64,000 bases of DNA from Sphingomonas sp. Leaf343 (GCF_001423765.1 NZ_LMPG01000001.1:316073-380072), one strand, 5' to 3'. Numbered from the stretch's first letter, positions 1 to 7,910 are shown. Numbers and translations are program-made. The notes: a model not told the origin generated them from the letters alone.

Positions 1-641
1 CCCCACCAGCTCGACTTGTCACGCTTCCAGTGCGGGACGTAGACGACGACCGGGCGCGCTTCCGCGAACACCGGCATCGCCGCCGCCGTGACGAGCGTGC
101 GGACGTAATCCGGCTTGATATAGCCGACGACGTGGATCGGTGCGTCGTCATGCCCCGACGCGCGGACGCGGGCCGCCATGCCGTCGCTCGGCATCAGGAT
201 CGCATCCGCCTCGCGGTTGCGCGGGTCGGCGAAATTGGCGTGCGGGGCCGCGCCATGCTCGTTGTAGACAAACCGTGTCCTCCGCCCGATCCCCAGCCGC
301 CGCGCGACCCGCGGCAGCCACAGGCTGGTCCGCTCCGCCACCACGACGACGTCGTGTGTCAGGAAGCGGCGCGCGTTCAGCGCCAGCACCAGCGGCTTGG
401 AGGGCAGGGGCGGTGTTTCGCGCGACCCCGGTGCGGCTTCTCGGAAACCGCGCACGCGCCGGATCGCGAGATCGATCCCCAGCGTCGCGATCGCCTCGCG
501 GAGGATCTCCTCATGCACCGATGTCGCGACGTGCAGTGTCACGGCGGGCGCATCCTCCCGCCGCGCCAGCGCTGCTGCGATCGGCAGCAGGTGCGGGATC
601 AGGTGCAACTCGCCGAGGAACAAGAAGCCGACGCTGGTCAT
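1..641 (-). CDS. Envelope polymer glycosyl/glycerophosphotransferase-like protein (partial)
   Basis: An open reading frame on the minus strand starts at the ATG at 639-641 (protein begins MTSVGFLFLGELHLIP) and runs off the left edge, so only the N-terminal 213 residues are present. The stretch VYVPHWKRDKSSW at the cut end and the segment FVYNEHGAAPHANF recall CDP-glycerol glycerophosphotransferase-like and related GT-B enzymes that build surface polymers. It lies downstream of, and on the same strand as, a nucleotidyltransferase, which would fit a pair making and using a CDP- or NDP-activated donor. No signal peptide or membrane segment is evident in the visible part. The family assignment rests on resemblance only; the catalytic C-terminal half is outside the window. 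Confidence 0.55.
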   Translation of the reverse strand, partial: MTSVGFLFLGELHLIPHLLPIAAALARREDAPAVTLHVATSVHEEILREAIATLGIDLAIRRVRGFREAAPGSRETPPLPSKPLVLALNARRFLTHDVVVVAERTSLWLPRVARRLGIGRRTRFVYNEHGAAPHANFADPRNREADAILMPSDGMAARVRASGHDDAPIHVVGYIKPDYVRTLVTAAAMPVFAEARPVVVYVPHWKRDKSSWW

Positions 642-714
642 GCGGACAGGCCATTACGAACGCGCTGAAAGGTTGCTTCCATCTCTCGAGGCCGAGTCCG
701 GCGCGCTCCACAGG

Positions 715-824
715 CACCACCCCGGCGCAGGCCGGGGTCCAGTTGCCGCGCACCAAGTCGGAGAAGGTCGTCCACGCCAATCGAAACCCTCGCGACTGGA
801 CCCCGGCCTTCGCCGGGGTGGCAC
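715..824. repeat. Inverted pair of GGACCCCGGCC-type palindromic repeats
   Basis: Two copies of one about 32-base motif face each other at 715-746 and 793-824. Both carry CTGGACCCCGGCC followed by a short turn and GCCGGGGTGG, so each can form its own hairpin and the two can also pair with each other. The element fills the gap between the partial transferase gene and the nucleotidyltransferase gene. Elements like this are frequent intergenic repeats in sphingomonads (established knowledge); any role in mRNA processing is inference. Confidence 0.7.
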
Positions 825-866
825 AATGGTCGGACTTGAAGCCCCGCTCCATCGCTCGCCAACGAC

Positions 867-1583
867 TCACCCACCACCATGCTCCCGTCGCCAACGGTCG
901 ATATCCTCCGGCCGGTCGATCTCCTGCCAGTGGCCATCCGCCGGGATCGTCACCGCCGCCACAGCGTCGGCTTTTGCCAGCCGGTCGACGATCGCGTGAT
1001 GATAGGCGTGGATGCCCTCATCCTCGCCGATCACCAGTCTCAGCGCGCGGGCATAGGCGTCGCCGCCGCGCGACAGCACCAGCCCCAGCGAGCGGTGCGT
1101 CGCCCCGTCCAGCGTCTTGCCCACCGCCAGCACGCGGCCGCGCTCCACCGCGACCAGCATGTCGTCCAGCTCGGCCGCACCCAGCGCCTCCACCATCAGT
1201 GTCACGCCGGACGGCGCCGCCTCCACCGCACCCCGCATCACGTCCGCATCGAACACGGTATCGCCGTTCATCAGCGCGAACGCGCCGCCCAGATGCGCGC
1301 GCGCCGCCCAGACGCTGCCGATGCTGCTCGCCGCCGACCAGAAGGGGTTGAAGACCAGCTCCGTGGTCAGGCCGCCCGCCCGCCGCGCCGCCAGATGCTC
1401 CGCGATCTGGCCGATCCGGTAGCCCCCAACGACCACCGCACGGTCGATGCCGGCCGCCGCGATTGCGTCGAGCTGATGGTCGAGGATCGCCCGGCCGCCC
1501 ACCGGCACCAGGCATTTCGGCGTGGTCAGCGTCAGCGGCAACAGGCGCGAGCCGTGCCCCGCCGCGATGATGATGGCCTTCAT
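867..1583 (-). CDS. Sugar/alditol-phosphate nucleotidyltransferase
   Basis: The 238-residue protein begins MKAIIIAAGHGSRLLPLTL and continues TPKCLVPVGGRAILDH, the classic N-terminal nucleotide-binding signature of the GT-A-fold NTP transferase family (GxGxRL...PK.L..v...pil). The enzyme would couple CTP or another NTP to a phosphorylated small molecule (choline-P, glycerol-P or sugar-P) with release of pyrophosphate in the cytoplasm. It is closest in feel to the LicC/phosphocholine cytidylyltransferase-like group, but the substrate cannot be read from sequence. The next gene downstream on the same strand is a polymer transferase, so a donor for surface decoration is a reasonable inference. 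It is divergent from the muramidase gene at 1690; the roughly 105-bp gap contains TATAGT at 1648-1653, a possible minus-10 for the plus strand. Confidence 0.8.
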   Translation of the reverse strand: MKAIIIAAGHGSRLLPLTLTTPKCLVPVGGRAILDHQLDAIAAAGIDRAVVVGGYRIGQIAEHLAARRAGGLTTELVFNPFWSAASSIGSVWAARAHLGGAFALMNGDTVFDADVMRGAVEAAPSGVTLMVEALGAAELDDMLVAVERGRVLAVGKTLDGATHRSLGLVLSRGGDAYARALRLVIGEDEGIHAYHHAIVDRLAKADAVAAVTIPADGHWQEIDRPEDIDRWRREHGGG

Positions 1584-1689
1584 CCCGCACCCCTATCCAA
1601 AGCGTCCGACCGAAAAAAGGCGCTGCTGTCCTACACGCGCGAATCGGTATAGTTGGTGCGCCCTGTTCGAGCGATAGATGGGGTGAAAC

Positions 1690-2229
1690 ATGAACATCGA
1701 CGATCTGATCGGCGTGGTGATCGCGCGGGAGGGCGGCTTCGGCCACCATCCGGGCGATCGCGGCGGAGCGACGCGCTGGGGAATCACGGAGGCAGTGGCG
1801 CGCGCGGACGGCTGGACAGGACCGATGCGAACGCTGCCACGCGACCGGGCGGTCGCGATCTATCGCCGGCTCTACTGGTTGCGCCCGCGGCTCGATGCGG
1901 TCGCCGCGCTCGCGCCGAAGCTGGCGGCGGAGATGTTCGATACGGCGGTGAATATGGGGCCGGAGGTCGCGGTCGGCTTTCTCCAGCGCGCGCTGACCGC
2001 GCTCAATCGCGGCGGCGACGATTATCCCGATATCGCGATCGACGGGCAGGTCGGCCCGCGCACGCTGGCCGCCCTCGATGCGTTTCTCGGCCGCCGTGGC
2101 CGGGTGGGGGAGGCGGTGCTGATCCGCGCGGTCGAGGCGCTTCAGGGCGAACGCTATCTGACCCTTGCCGAAGGGCGACCGGCGAACGAGGCGTTCCTCT
2201 ATGGCTGGCTCGCGAACCGCGCCGGTTGA
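1690..2229 (+). CDS. GH108 N-acetylmuramidase (GTA-type endolysin)
   Basis: The 179-residue protein starts MNIDDLIGVVIAREGGF; Glu14 in the REGGF motif is the catalytic glutamate of glycoside hydrolase family 108. The segments DRGGATRWGIT and FDTAVNMGP also match the family, and the C-terminal half (GQVGPRTLAAL) is the peptidoglycan-binding domain usually fused to it. It should cleave the glycan strands of peptidoglycan. There is no signal peptide, so export would need a holin, and a three-helix holin gene follows 45 bases later. This pairing matches the endolysin/holin lysis cassette of alphaproteobacterial gene transfer agents and some prophages; no capsid or terminase genes are near. The start is supported by GGGGTGAAAC just upstream of the ATG. 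Confidence 0.88.
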   Translation: MNIDDLIGVVIAREGGFGHHPGDRGGATRWGITEAVARADGWTGPMRTLPRDRAVAIYRRLYWLRPRLDAVAALAPKLAAEMFDTAVNMGPEVAVGFLQRALTALNRGGDDYPDIAIDGQVGPRTLAALDAFLGRRGRVGEAVLIRAVEALQGERYLTLAEGRPANEAFLYGWLANRAG

Positions 2230-2274
2230 GGCGTGCCGTTGGACCGCCTTCCCATAACCTTTGAAAGGATCGAC

Positions 2275-2688
2275 ATGGCCGTTCTGGATGCCATCATCGG
2301 CCCCGTCGCGGGTCTTCTCGACAAGCTTATTCCCGATCCGAAGGCACGGGATGCCGCCAAGCTGGAACTGCTGAGGCTGGAGAATACGCAGGATCTCGAA
2401 CGCCTTCGACAGCAGATGGCGGCAGTGATCGCGGAGGCGCAGTCGCCCGATCCGTGGACGTCGCGGGCGCGGCCGATGTTCCTGTACGTGATGTACGCAC
2501 TGTTGCTGTGGTCGATCCCGATGGGCCTGATCGCGGCGATCGACCCGGCGATGGCGAAGGGGATCGCGGCCGGCATGAACGCCTATCTGGCGGGCATTCC
2601 GGAGCCGCTCTACGCGCTCTTCGGCACCGGCTATCTCGGCTACACCGTCGCCAGAAGCTGGGGCAAGGCGAAGGGGCTGGAGCGATAG
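2275..2688 (+). CDS. 3TM holin family protein (GTA_holin_3TM)
   Basis: The 137-residue protein has an amphipathic N-terminal part with conserved LIPDPKARDAAKLELLRLE, then DPWTSRARPMFLYVMYALLL and two further hydrophobic stretches (IPMGLIAAIDPAMA region and LYALFGTGYLGYTVARSW). This architecture is that of the GTA_holin_3TM family, inner-membrane pores that release endolysin. The ATG at 2275 is preferred over an upstream GTG at 2233 because GAAAGGA at 2263-2269 is a good ribosome-binding site and because family members begin near this point. It lies directly downstream of the GH108 muramidase on the same strand and is probably cotranscribed with it. Confidence 0.85.
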   Translation: MAVLDAIIGPVAGLLDKLIPDPKARDAAKLELLRLENTQDLERLRQQMAAVIAEAQSPDPWTSRARPMFLYVMYALLLWSIPMGLIAAIDPAMAKGIAAGMNAYLAGIPEPLYALFGTGYLGYTVARSWGKAKGLER

Positions 2689-2707
2689 CGGCGGGCCGGC
2701 CGATGCT

Positions 2708-3865
2708 TCAATAAAAGCGTTTCAGCGTCAGCCGGCGCTCCTCGCCACCACACAGGGTCAGCCGCACTACCGTTCCCGGCGCGCCGATCGACCACGCCGC
2801 CATCCGGTTCTCCGCATAGTCCGCGGGCACCGGTACGCCGTCGACCGCGCAGATCGTCTCCCCCGCGCGCCAGCCCGCCGCCGCCGCCGGCCCGCCGCGC
2901 ATCACGTGCAGCACGCTCAGCCGGTCTTTCGCGACGCCGAGCAGGATACCGCTGGTGGAGCGGAGCGGCGGTGTAGGATCGTCCAGCCGCAGGACCATGC
3001 GCCCGGCACCGGGGTCCAGCAGCACGCGGTAATGCTGCAGGAAGCTGGACCCGATCCGCCCCGCGACGCCTATCGCCTGGCTGAACCCGCCCGCCGGCTC
3101 GACGCGCAACTCGACCTCCCCGGTGGTCAGAGTTCCCAGTTTCAGCGACGGCACGATCGCCAGATCGGTGACCAGCGGTCCCGCCAGACCGAAGCCGATC
3201 GCCGTGGTGGTGGTCACCCCCGGCGGCGCGGCGGCGCGCCATTCCGGGCCGGTGATCGTCACCGACGCCCCGTCGCCGGTATCCACGATCATCGGCGCCA
3301 GCCGCCGCGTGCCCAGCGTCACGCTGGTCTCGTAGACCCGCCGCTCTCGGGAGATCGTCAACGGCGCGGTCGCCCCGGCGAAGGGAAGACGGCCGGACGG
3401 CAGCACCCGGAATCGGCGACGGGCGTAATCGATGTCGAGCGCCCCCTTCGCCAGCAGGTCACGCCCGACCAACAGGTCGACCGCCTCCGTCCGCCCGGTC
3501 GCGGCGGCGGGCAGCGCGGCGACCGCGACTGATCCGCCGCGCCGCTCGACCGCGCCGAAGGTCACGTTGCGTGTCGCCATCCATCCGATCGGCACCGCCC
3601 CGCCGATCGCCGCCGCGGTCCCGCCGGTCTTGACCCGCGCCGGCACCAGCGCGGCTGAGGTGCGCGCCAGCAGGGTGACGCTGACCCCGGTGTCGAGGAT
3701 TGCGGTGACCTTTCGTCCGTCGAGGGTCGCGTCGAACAGGATCTGGTTGCCCGGCGTCAGCGTGAACGAGACCCAACGCGTTTCGGCATCGGATGCGATC
3801 GTGACGGTGCCCGCCGGCGGCTCGGCCGCGACGGGGGAAGCGAGAAGAAGGAGCAGGGCCAGCAC
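2708..3865 (-). CDS. Secreted tandem retropepsin-like aspartyl protease with PDZ domain
   Basis: The 385-residue protein begins with a signal peptide (MLALLLLLASPVAAEP) and should act in the periplasm. Two pepsin-like lobes follow: the first has ILDTGVSVTLL (Asp in a DTGxS context, about residue 57), the second MIVDTGDGASV (about residue 194). A C-terminal PDZ-like domain (about residues 300-385) has the carboxylate-loop region ILLGV and VMRGGPAAAAGWRAGETI. The combination is that of the aspartyl protease family proteins (retropepsin-like plus PDZ) common in Sphingomonadales and Caulobacterales. Two DTG motifs in one chain suggest an intramolecular dimer like pepsin, where retroviral enzymes use homodimers. 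The substrate is unknown. It is convergent with the holin gene, with only 19 bases between the stop codons. Confidence 0.8.
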   Translation of the reverse strand: MLALLLLLASPVAAEPPAGTVTIASDAETRWVSFTLTPGNQILFDATLDGRKVTAILDTGVSVTLLARTSAALVPARVKTGGTAAAIGGAVPIGWMATRNVTFGAVERRGGSVAVAALPAAATGRTEAVDLLVGRDLLAKGALDIDYARRRFRVLPSGRLPFAGATAPLTISRERRVYETSVTLGTRRLAPMIVDTGDGASVTITGPEWRAAAPPGVTTTTAIGFGLAGPLVTDLAIVPSLKLGTLTTGEVELRVEPAGGFSQAIGVAGRIGSSFLQHYRVLLDPGAGRMVLRLDDPTPPLRSTSGILLGVAKDRLSVLHVMRGGPAAAAGWRAGETICAVDGVPVPADYAENRMAAWSIGAPGTVVRLTLCGGEERRLTLKRFY

Positions 3866-3924
3866 GCGGGCGGCTCTAGCGGGTTATGCGGGGCAGGGCG
3901 AACGGGCATGTCCGCCGATCCGCG

Positions 3925-4024
3925 TGCGTCATGCCGGGCCTGTCCCGGCATCCACGGTGTCGCGAACCCGCCACCTGAGCATATGCGGCACGGCGGATGC
4001 CGGAACGAGCCCGGCATGACGAAG
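3925..4024. repeat. Inverted pair of CGTCATGCCGGG repeats
   Basis: CGTCATGCCGGGCCTGTCCC followed by GGCATCCACGG lies at about 3927-3957. A reverse-oriented copy (CGGATGCCGG...CCCGGCATGACG) lies at about 3991-4022. The pair can fold into a long stem with internal hairpins and sits downstream of cpaF, where it may stop or stabilise transcripts. The same family recurs at 13069, 28391 and 38368 in this window. Confidence 0.75.
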
Positions 4025-4048
4025 ACGATGGGCTACGCGGACAGCGCC

Positions 4049-5587
4049 CTACAGGCACGCCTCCAGATACGCCTGATCGAACCCGAACTGCTTGGCCTTG
4101 TCCAGCGTGTAGGGGCGCAGACCCATCGAGCGATACTCGCCGAGGATCTTGCCGTCCGCCGACTCGTCCAGATATTCGAACTTGAAGAGTTCCTGTGTGA
4201 CGATGACGGGGCCTTCCATGCCGATCACCTCGGTGACGTTGGTCACGCGGCGCGAACCGTCGCGCAGGCGCTTCACCTGGATGATGAGATCGACCGAATC
4301 GGCGATCTGGCGGCTGATCGCCTCCTTCGGGACCTTGATATCGGACATCATGACCATGTTCTCCATACGCGCCAGCGCCTCGCGGGGGCTGTTGCTGTGG
4401 AGCGTGCACATCGATCCGTCGTGGCCCGTGTTCATGGCCGCGAGCATGTCAAAACACTCGCTGCCGCGGATTTCGCCCAAGATGATGCGATCCGGGCGCA
4501 TACGCAGCGCGTTCTTGACGAGGTCGCGGATGCTGATCTCGCCCTGACCCTCCAGATTGGCGGGCCGGGTTTCCAGCGGCAGCCAGTGCGGCTGTTGCAG
4601 GCGAAGTTCGGCCGCGTCCTCGATCGTCAGCACGCGCTCGCCCGGGTCGATCATCTTCGACAAGGCGTTGAGCATCGTCGTCTTGCCCGAACCGGTACCG
4701 CCCGAGATCACGACGTTGAAGCGGCTGGCCCCCGCGATCTTCAGTGCGGTCGCCATCTTGGGCGACATGCTACCGAAGCCGGCCATCATGTCGATCGTGA
4801 TCGGCTTGGCGGAGAATTTACGAATCGACAGCGCCGTGCCGCGGAGGCTCAGTGGCGGGACGATGACGTTGACGCGGGACCCATCCTTCAGGCGGGCGTC
4901 GGCCAGCGGCGTGGTCTGGTCGACGCGGCGACCGACCGAGTTCACGATCCGCTGCGCGATCTGGAACAGATGCTCCTCGTCGCGGAACTGGATTGGGGCG
5001 AGTTCCAGCTTGCCCTTGCGCTCGACATAGGTCTGGTCGGGGCCGTTGACCATGATGTCGCTGATCGCCGGATCGGCGAGCAATTCCTCCAGCGGCCCAA
5101 GACCCAGCAGTTCGTCGACCAGCACCTTTTCCAGCGCGAACTGCTCGCGGCGGTTCAGCGTCAGCTTCAGTTCGGCCAGCACCTCGTGGATGATCGGCCG
5201 GAATTCTTCCGCCAACTCGTCCTTGCCCAATGTCGCCGCGGCTTCCGGATCGACGCGTTCCAGCAGGCGCGGCAGCACCTGCTCCTTGATCTTGTGGATC
5301 GAGGCTTCGAACCCCTCGACGCGGCTCGATCCCGCTTCGCCGCTGGCGGCCTGACGGTCGGCCAGCCGCTGCATCGCATCGGCCTGCGGTGCGGCGAAGA
5401 CGGTGTCCGATTCGCCCGGCATCGGCGTCAGCATGTCGATCGAGGGGAATTGCTGGCCGCCCTGCTGCCCAGCGTCCGTTTCGGTGCGGGCCGCGGGGCC
5501 GCCACCCTGCATCGGCCGTGCGACTCCGAACGCCGGTCGCGCTCCCTGACCCGACCCCATTCCGTTTCGACGTCCGAACGCACTCAT
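4049..5587 (-). CDS. cpaF: Flp/Tad pilus assembly ATPase CpaF (TadA)
   Basis: A 512-residue type II/IV secretion ATPase. The first 100 residues are low-complexity and Gly/Gln-rich. The N-terminal domain follows (LLGLGPLEELLADPAISDIM, about 161-180), then the RecA-like core with Walker A GGTGSGKTT (about 296-304), an Asp box near LTIEDAAELRLQQPHW and the second conserved box near ILGEIRGSECFDMLAAMNTGHDG. It hydrolyses ATP at the inner membrane to drive assembly of the Flp pilus with TadB/TadC. The rest of the pilus genes in this window lie about 35 kb away (39171-46300) and contain no cpaF, so the motor is encoded apart from the machine. The Met at 5587 is kept as start because the family often has a disordered N-terminus; a weak TGAGGT lies upstream. 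Confidence 0.93.
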   Translation of the reverse strand: MSAFGRRNGMGSGQGARPAFGVARPMQGGGPAARTETDAGQQGGQQFPSIDMLTPMPGESDTVFAAPQADAMQRLADRQAASGEAGSSRVEGFEASIHKIKEQVLPRLLERVDPEAAATLGKDELAEEFRPIIHEVLAELKLTLNRREQFALEKVLVDELLGLGPLEELLADPAISDIMVNGPDQTYVERKGKLELAPIQFRDEEHLFQIAQRIVNSVGRRVDQTTPLADARLKDGSRVNVIVPPLSLRGTALSIRKFSAKPITIDMMAGFGSMSPKMATALKIAGASRFNVVISGGTGSGKTTMLNALSKMIDPGERVLTIEDAAELRLQQPHWLPLETRPANLEGQGEISIRDLVKNALRMRPDRIILGEIRGSECFDMLAAMNTGHDGSMCTLHSNSPREALARMENMVMMSDIKVPKEAISRQIADSVDLIIQVKRLRDGSRRVTNVTEVIGMEGPVIVTQELFKFEYLDESADGKILGEYRSMGLRPYTLDKAKQFGFDQAYLEACL

Positions 5588-5694
5588 GCCGCGACCTCAA
5601 CTTGTTCGCATGCCGGACTAACCGCCAAGGTTTTACATTTGCCTAACCAAACCTGCTTCGCCGCTGCCCCGTTTCCCGGCAGCACGCCGCGGCC

Positions 5695-6717
5695 TCATGG
5701 ACGCTCGCGATCCAGCAGCGCCCGCTTCCGTTCCGGGCCGTAGGCATAGCCGCCGATCGATCCGTCGCGCTTCGTCACCCGGTGGCAGGGGATCACCACG
5801 GCCACGCCATTCGCACCGCACGCGGTGCCCGCCGCCCGCACCGCACCCGGCCGGCCCGCCATCGCCGCCAGTTCGGCATAGCTGATCGTCTCCCCCCGGG
5901 GGATCGTCCGCAGCGTGCGCCACACCGCTTCCTGAAAGACGGTGCCGCGCACGTCGAGCGGCAGGTCGGCGGCCCCCGCGGGTTGCTCCACCTCCACAAC
6001 GACGCGCGCGGCGAGGTCGGCCAGCGCCGCACCGCCCGCGATTACCTCCGCGGCGGGAAAGCGTGCCTTCAGCGCCGCTTCATCCTCGTCGAACGCGACG
6101 CGGCACAGCCCCTTGTCGGTCGCGGCGATCATCAGCGGGCCGAGCGTCGTCGCCGCCACCGTCCAGCGGATCGTCGCGCCGGCACCTCCTTTGATCCACG
6201 CGTTCGGCGTCATGCCCAGCCGGGCGGCGGCGCTGTCGTAGAAGCGACTCGGCGCGGTATAGCCCGCCTCGTAGATCGCGTCCGTCACGGTGTCCTCCCT
6301 CGATAGCGCCTCGACCGCGCGGGCTTCGCGTCGTGCGCGCGCATAGGCTGCGGGGCTCAGGCCCGTGGCCCGCGTGAACAGCCGCTGGAAATGATGCGGG
6401 GCATAGCCGACCCGTGTCGCCAGCTCGGCCAGCGTCATCGCGTCACCCGATTCGAGCAGCGCGGCGGCGGCGGCCACCGCCGTCCGATCGCGACCGACAC
6501 TGTCCGGCGTACAGCGCAGGCATGCGCGAAACCCCGCCGCCCGCGCCGCCGCACCGTCCGTATAGAAGTCGACATTCTCCCGCCGGGGATGCCGCGCCGG
6601 GCAACTCGGCTTGCAATAGATGCGCGTCGTCCGCACGCCGACGACGAAGCGCCCGTCGGCGGCGCGATCCCGCGCGGCAAAGGCGGCCCAGGCGCTGTCG
6701 GGATCGATGCGGTCCAT
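5695..6717 (-). CDS. ada: Bifunctional Ada: methyl-responsive AraC-type regulator and O6-methylguanine-DNA methyltransferase
   Basis: A 340-residue protein with all Ada modules in order. The N-terminal Zn/methylphosphotriester domain has Cys35, Cys39, Cys66 and Cys69 (TRIYCKPSCPARH ... FRACLRC). The AraC helix-turn-helix domain spans about 85-180 (LAELATRVGYAPHHFQRLF). The C-terminal methyltransferase domain ends with VVIPCHRV, whose Cys accepts the alkyl group. The protein repairs methyl phosphotriesters and O6-alkylguanine and, when methylated, activates adaptive-response genes. The ATG at 6715-6717 (MDRIDPDSAW) is chosen because the family starts there; an extended reading frame reaches 6795 but overlaps the preceding gene end. 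No alkB or alkA is adjacent. cpaF follows on the same strand after a 107-base gap. Confidence 0.93.
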   Translation of the reverse strand: MDRIDPDSAWAAFAARDRAADGRFVVGVRTTRIYCKPSCPARHPRRENVDFYTDGAAARAAGFRACLRCTPDSVGRDRTAVAAAAALLESGDAMTLAELATRVGYAPHHFQRLFTRATGLSPAAYARARREARAVEALSREDTVTDAIYEAGYTAPSRFYDSAAARLGMTPNAWIKGGAGATIRWTVAATTLGPLMIAATDKGLCRVAFDEDEAALKARFPAAEVIAGGAALADLAARVVVEVEQPAGAADLPLDVRGTVFQEAVWRTLRTIPRGETISYAELAAMAGRPGAVRAAGTACGANGVAVVIPCHRVTKRDGSIGGYAYGPERKRALLDRERP

Positions 6718-6757
6718 GTCGCCCGGCCTACGCCCTTCGCCGCCCGTCCGCATCCTG

Positions 6758-6803
6758 CCGCTTGCGGTCAAAGCCGGGCCACCGCTTGCGGTCAAAGCCG
6801 GGC
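6758..6803. repeat. 24-bp tandem duplication across a stop codon
   Basis: The 22-base block CCGCTTGCGGTCAAAGCCGG(GC) occurs at 6758-6779 and again at 6782-6803, a period of 24. The second copy contains the last codons and the stop (TCA at 6792-6794, read TGA on the minus strand) of the upstream secreted protein gene. The first copy therefore repeats that gene end, stop included, in its trailer. Confidence 0.85.
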
Positions 6804-7718
6804 GTCATTCCGTGCCTTTTGCACGTCCGCCATCTGCCGCTCGCCGGCCATCAGTCGCTCGACCCGGCCAAGTGCCTTCCGCGCGTCGTCGGCATCGCCC
6901 GGCAGCCATGCGGCTACGCTGGCATAGCCCGCCTGCGCCCGGGCGTAATCGCCGCGTGATTCCGCGCACAGCGCGACATTGTAGCGCGTGGACGGATGCG
7001 GCGCGCGGGCCTCGATCGCAGCGAAGGCGTCGCAGGCGGCCGGGACATCGGTCTTCGTCCAGCCCACCGCCGCCTTGAAGATCGCGGCATCCGCCCCGGT
7101 CATGCCGTTGCGCCCCTCGCGGATGCGCGGCGTCCAGCTCTCCCGATGCGGCGCGACATCGACACGAACCTGCGCCGCGACCGCCGCCAGCATCCGGTCG
7201 ACGGTCGATCCCACGTCGGACAGCGTGCCCGAATCCTCGCAAGCCTCGTCGCTCGCCTCCTGCGCGATCGGGCGGGCGAACAGGACCCGGTCGTCACGCC
7301 GCCGCACCAGCCGCCAGTCGCCATGCAGGGACACGCTCCGCCGGACACATTCCACGCGATATCGCTCGTGCCGCACGCACTCCTTCTTCACCTTCTCGGC
7401 GCAGCGTTTGCGGGTTTCGAAATAGCCGCTCTCCGCCACGTCGACGCCGGCCTGACCATCGATCACCCCGTCCGCCGCCCCGGGGCGTGCGACGAGATCG
7501 AAGAACGGACGCGGCTCGTCATCCGCCTGCGCCAGCCGCGCGCCGATCACGCCCGCAACCGCATCGCCGTCCGGCCCGCCGAACCGGGCCACGGCGATCG
7601 TACGGAGCATCGGCGCATCCGCCGTGGCGGCGGGGAGCATGCCGGTCACGCGGATCGTCTCCGCCGCGACCGGGGAGGCCATCATCATCATCGCCGCCAC
7701 CACGCCCCGGACCCGCAT
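6792..7718 (-). CDS. Secreted protein of unknown function with TPR-like C-terminus
   Basis: The 308-residue product starts MRVRGVVAAMMMMASPVAAE, a clear Sec signal peptide; GGAGAG six bases before the ATG at 7716-7718 supports this start over a longer frame to 7820. The mature part has a Cys-rich patch (RKRCAEKVKKECVRHERY, then VECVRRS) and ends in an alpha-helical region (about 230-305: DVPAACDAFAAIEARAP, TRYNVALCAESRGDYARAQ) that reads like one or two TPR units. I do not recognise a named family; FlgO- or CsgG-like envelope proteins are possible but unsupported. It is divergent from the ATP synthase operon, and its 3-prime end carries a 24-bp duplication. Confidence 0.7.
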   Translation of the reverse strand: MRVRGVVAAMMMMASPVAAETIRVTGMLPAATADAPMLRTIAVARFGGPDGDAVAGVIGARLAQADDEPRPFFDLVARPGAADGVIDGQAGVDVAESGYFETRKRCAEKVKKECVRHERYRVECVRRSVSLHGDWRLVRRRDDRVLFARPIAQEASDEACEDSGTLSDVGSTVDRMLAAVAAQVRVDVAPHRESWTPRIREGRNGMTGADAAIFKAAVGWTKTDVPAACDAFAAIEARAPHPSTRYNVALCAESRGDYARAQAGYASVAAWLPGDADDARKALGRVERLMAGERQMADVQKARNDARL

Positions 7719-7799
7719 CGCCGCTCTCCATTCGTTGCGGGGGCGATATGGTCCCCAGCCTGAACAGCCGCTGGCCGGATGCCGACGAAGCCGCACGGC

Positions 7800-7827
7800 T
7801 TGCACAATCGCGGACCTCATGCTAGCC
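7800..7827 (+). promoter_or_regulatory. Candidate housekeeping promoter of the atp operon
   Basis: TTGCAC at 7800-7805 and CTAGCC at 7822-7827 are separated by 16 bases, a plausible alphaproteobacterial sigma-70 arrangement (CTTG minus-35). They lie about 85 bases before the atpH start in the divergent gap 7719-7910. The minus-10 matches poorly, so this is tentative. Confidence 0.3.
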
Positions 7828-7910
7828 GCCCGCCAGCCCTTCGGAGGCGCGTTTCGCGCGCCCCGTGGTGTTGGGCATCATCCGTTACGGCGACGAGGAA
7901 TTCCAGGTCC

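Noticed and set aside
511..894. A minus-strand frame of 127 codons across the repeat pair
   Set aside because: Its peptides (TPAKAGVQ, WTPACAGV) are translations of the palindromic repeats, and it overlaps the end of the transferase gene.
5588..5660. Possible CtrA box (TTAC/TAAC-like half-sites) upstream of cpaF
   Set aside because: The half-sites do not keep the TTAA-N7-TTAA spacing well; too weak to call.
3908..5743. A 611-codon plus-strand frame opposite cpaF
   Set aside because: It starts in a repeat and is antisense to a well-supported gene; composition is that of a shadow frame.
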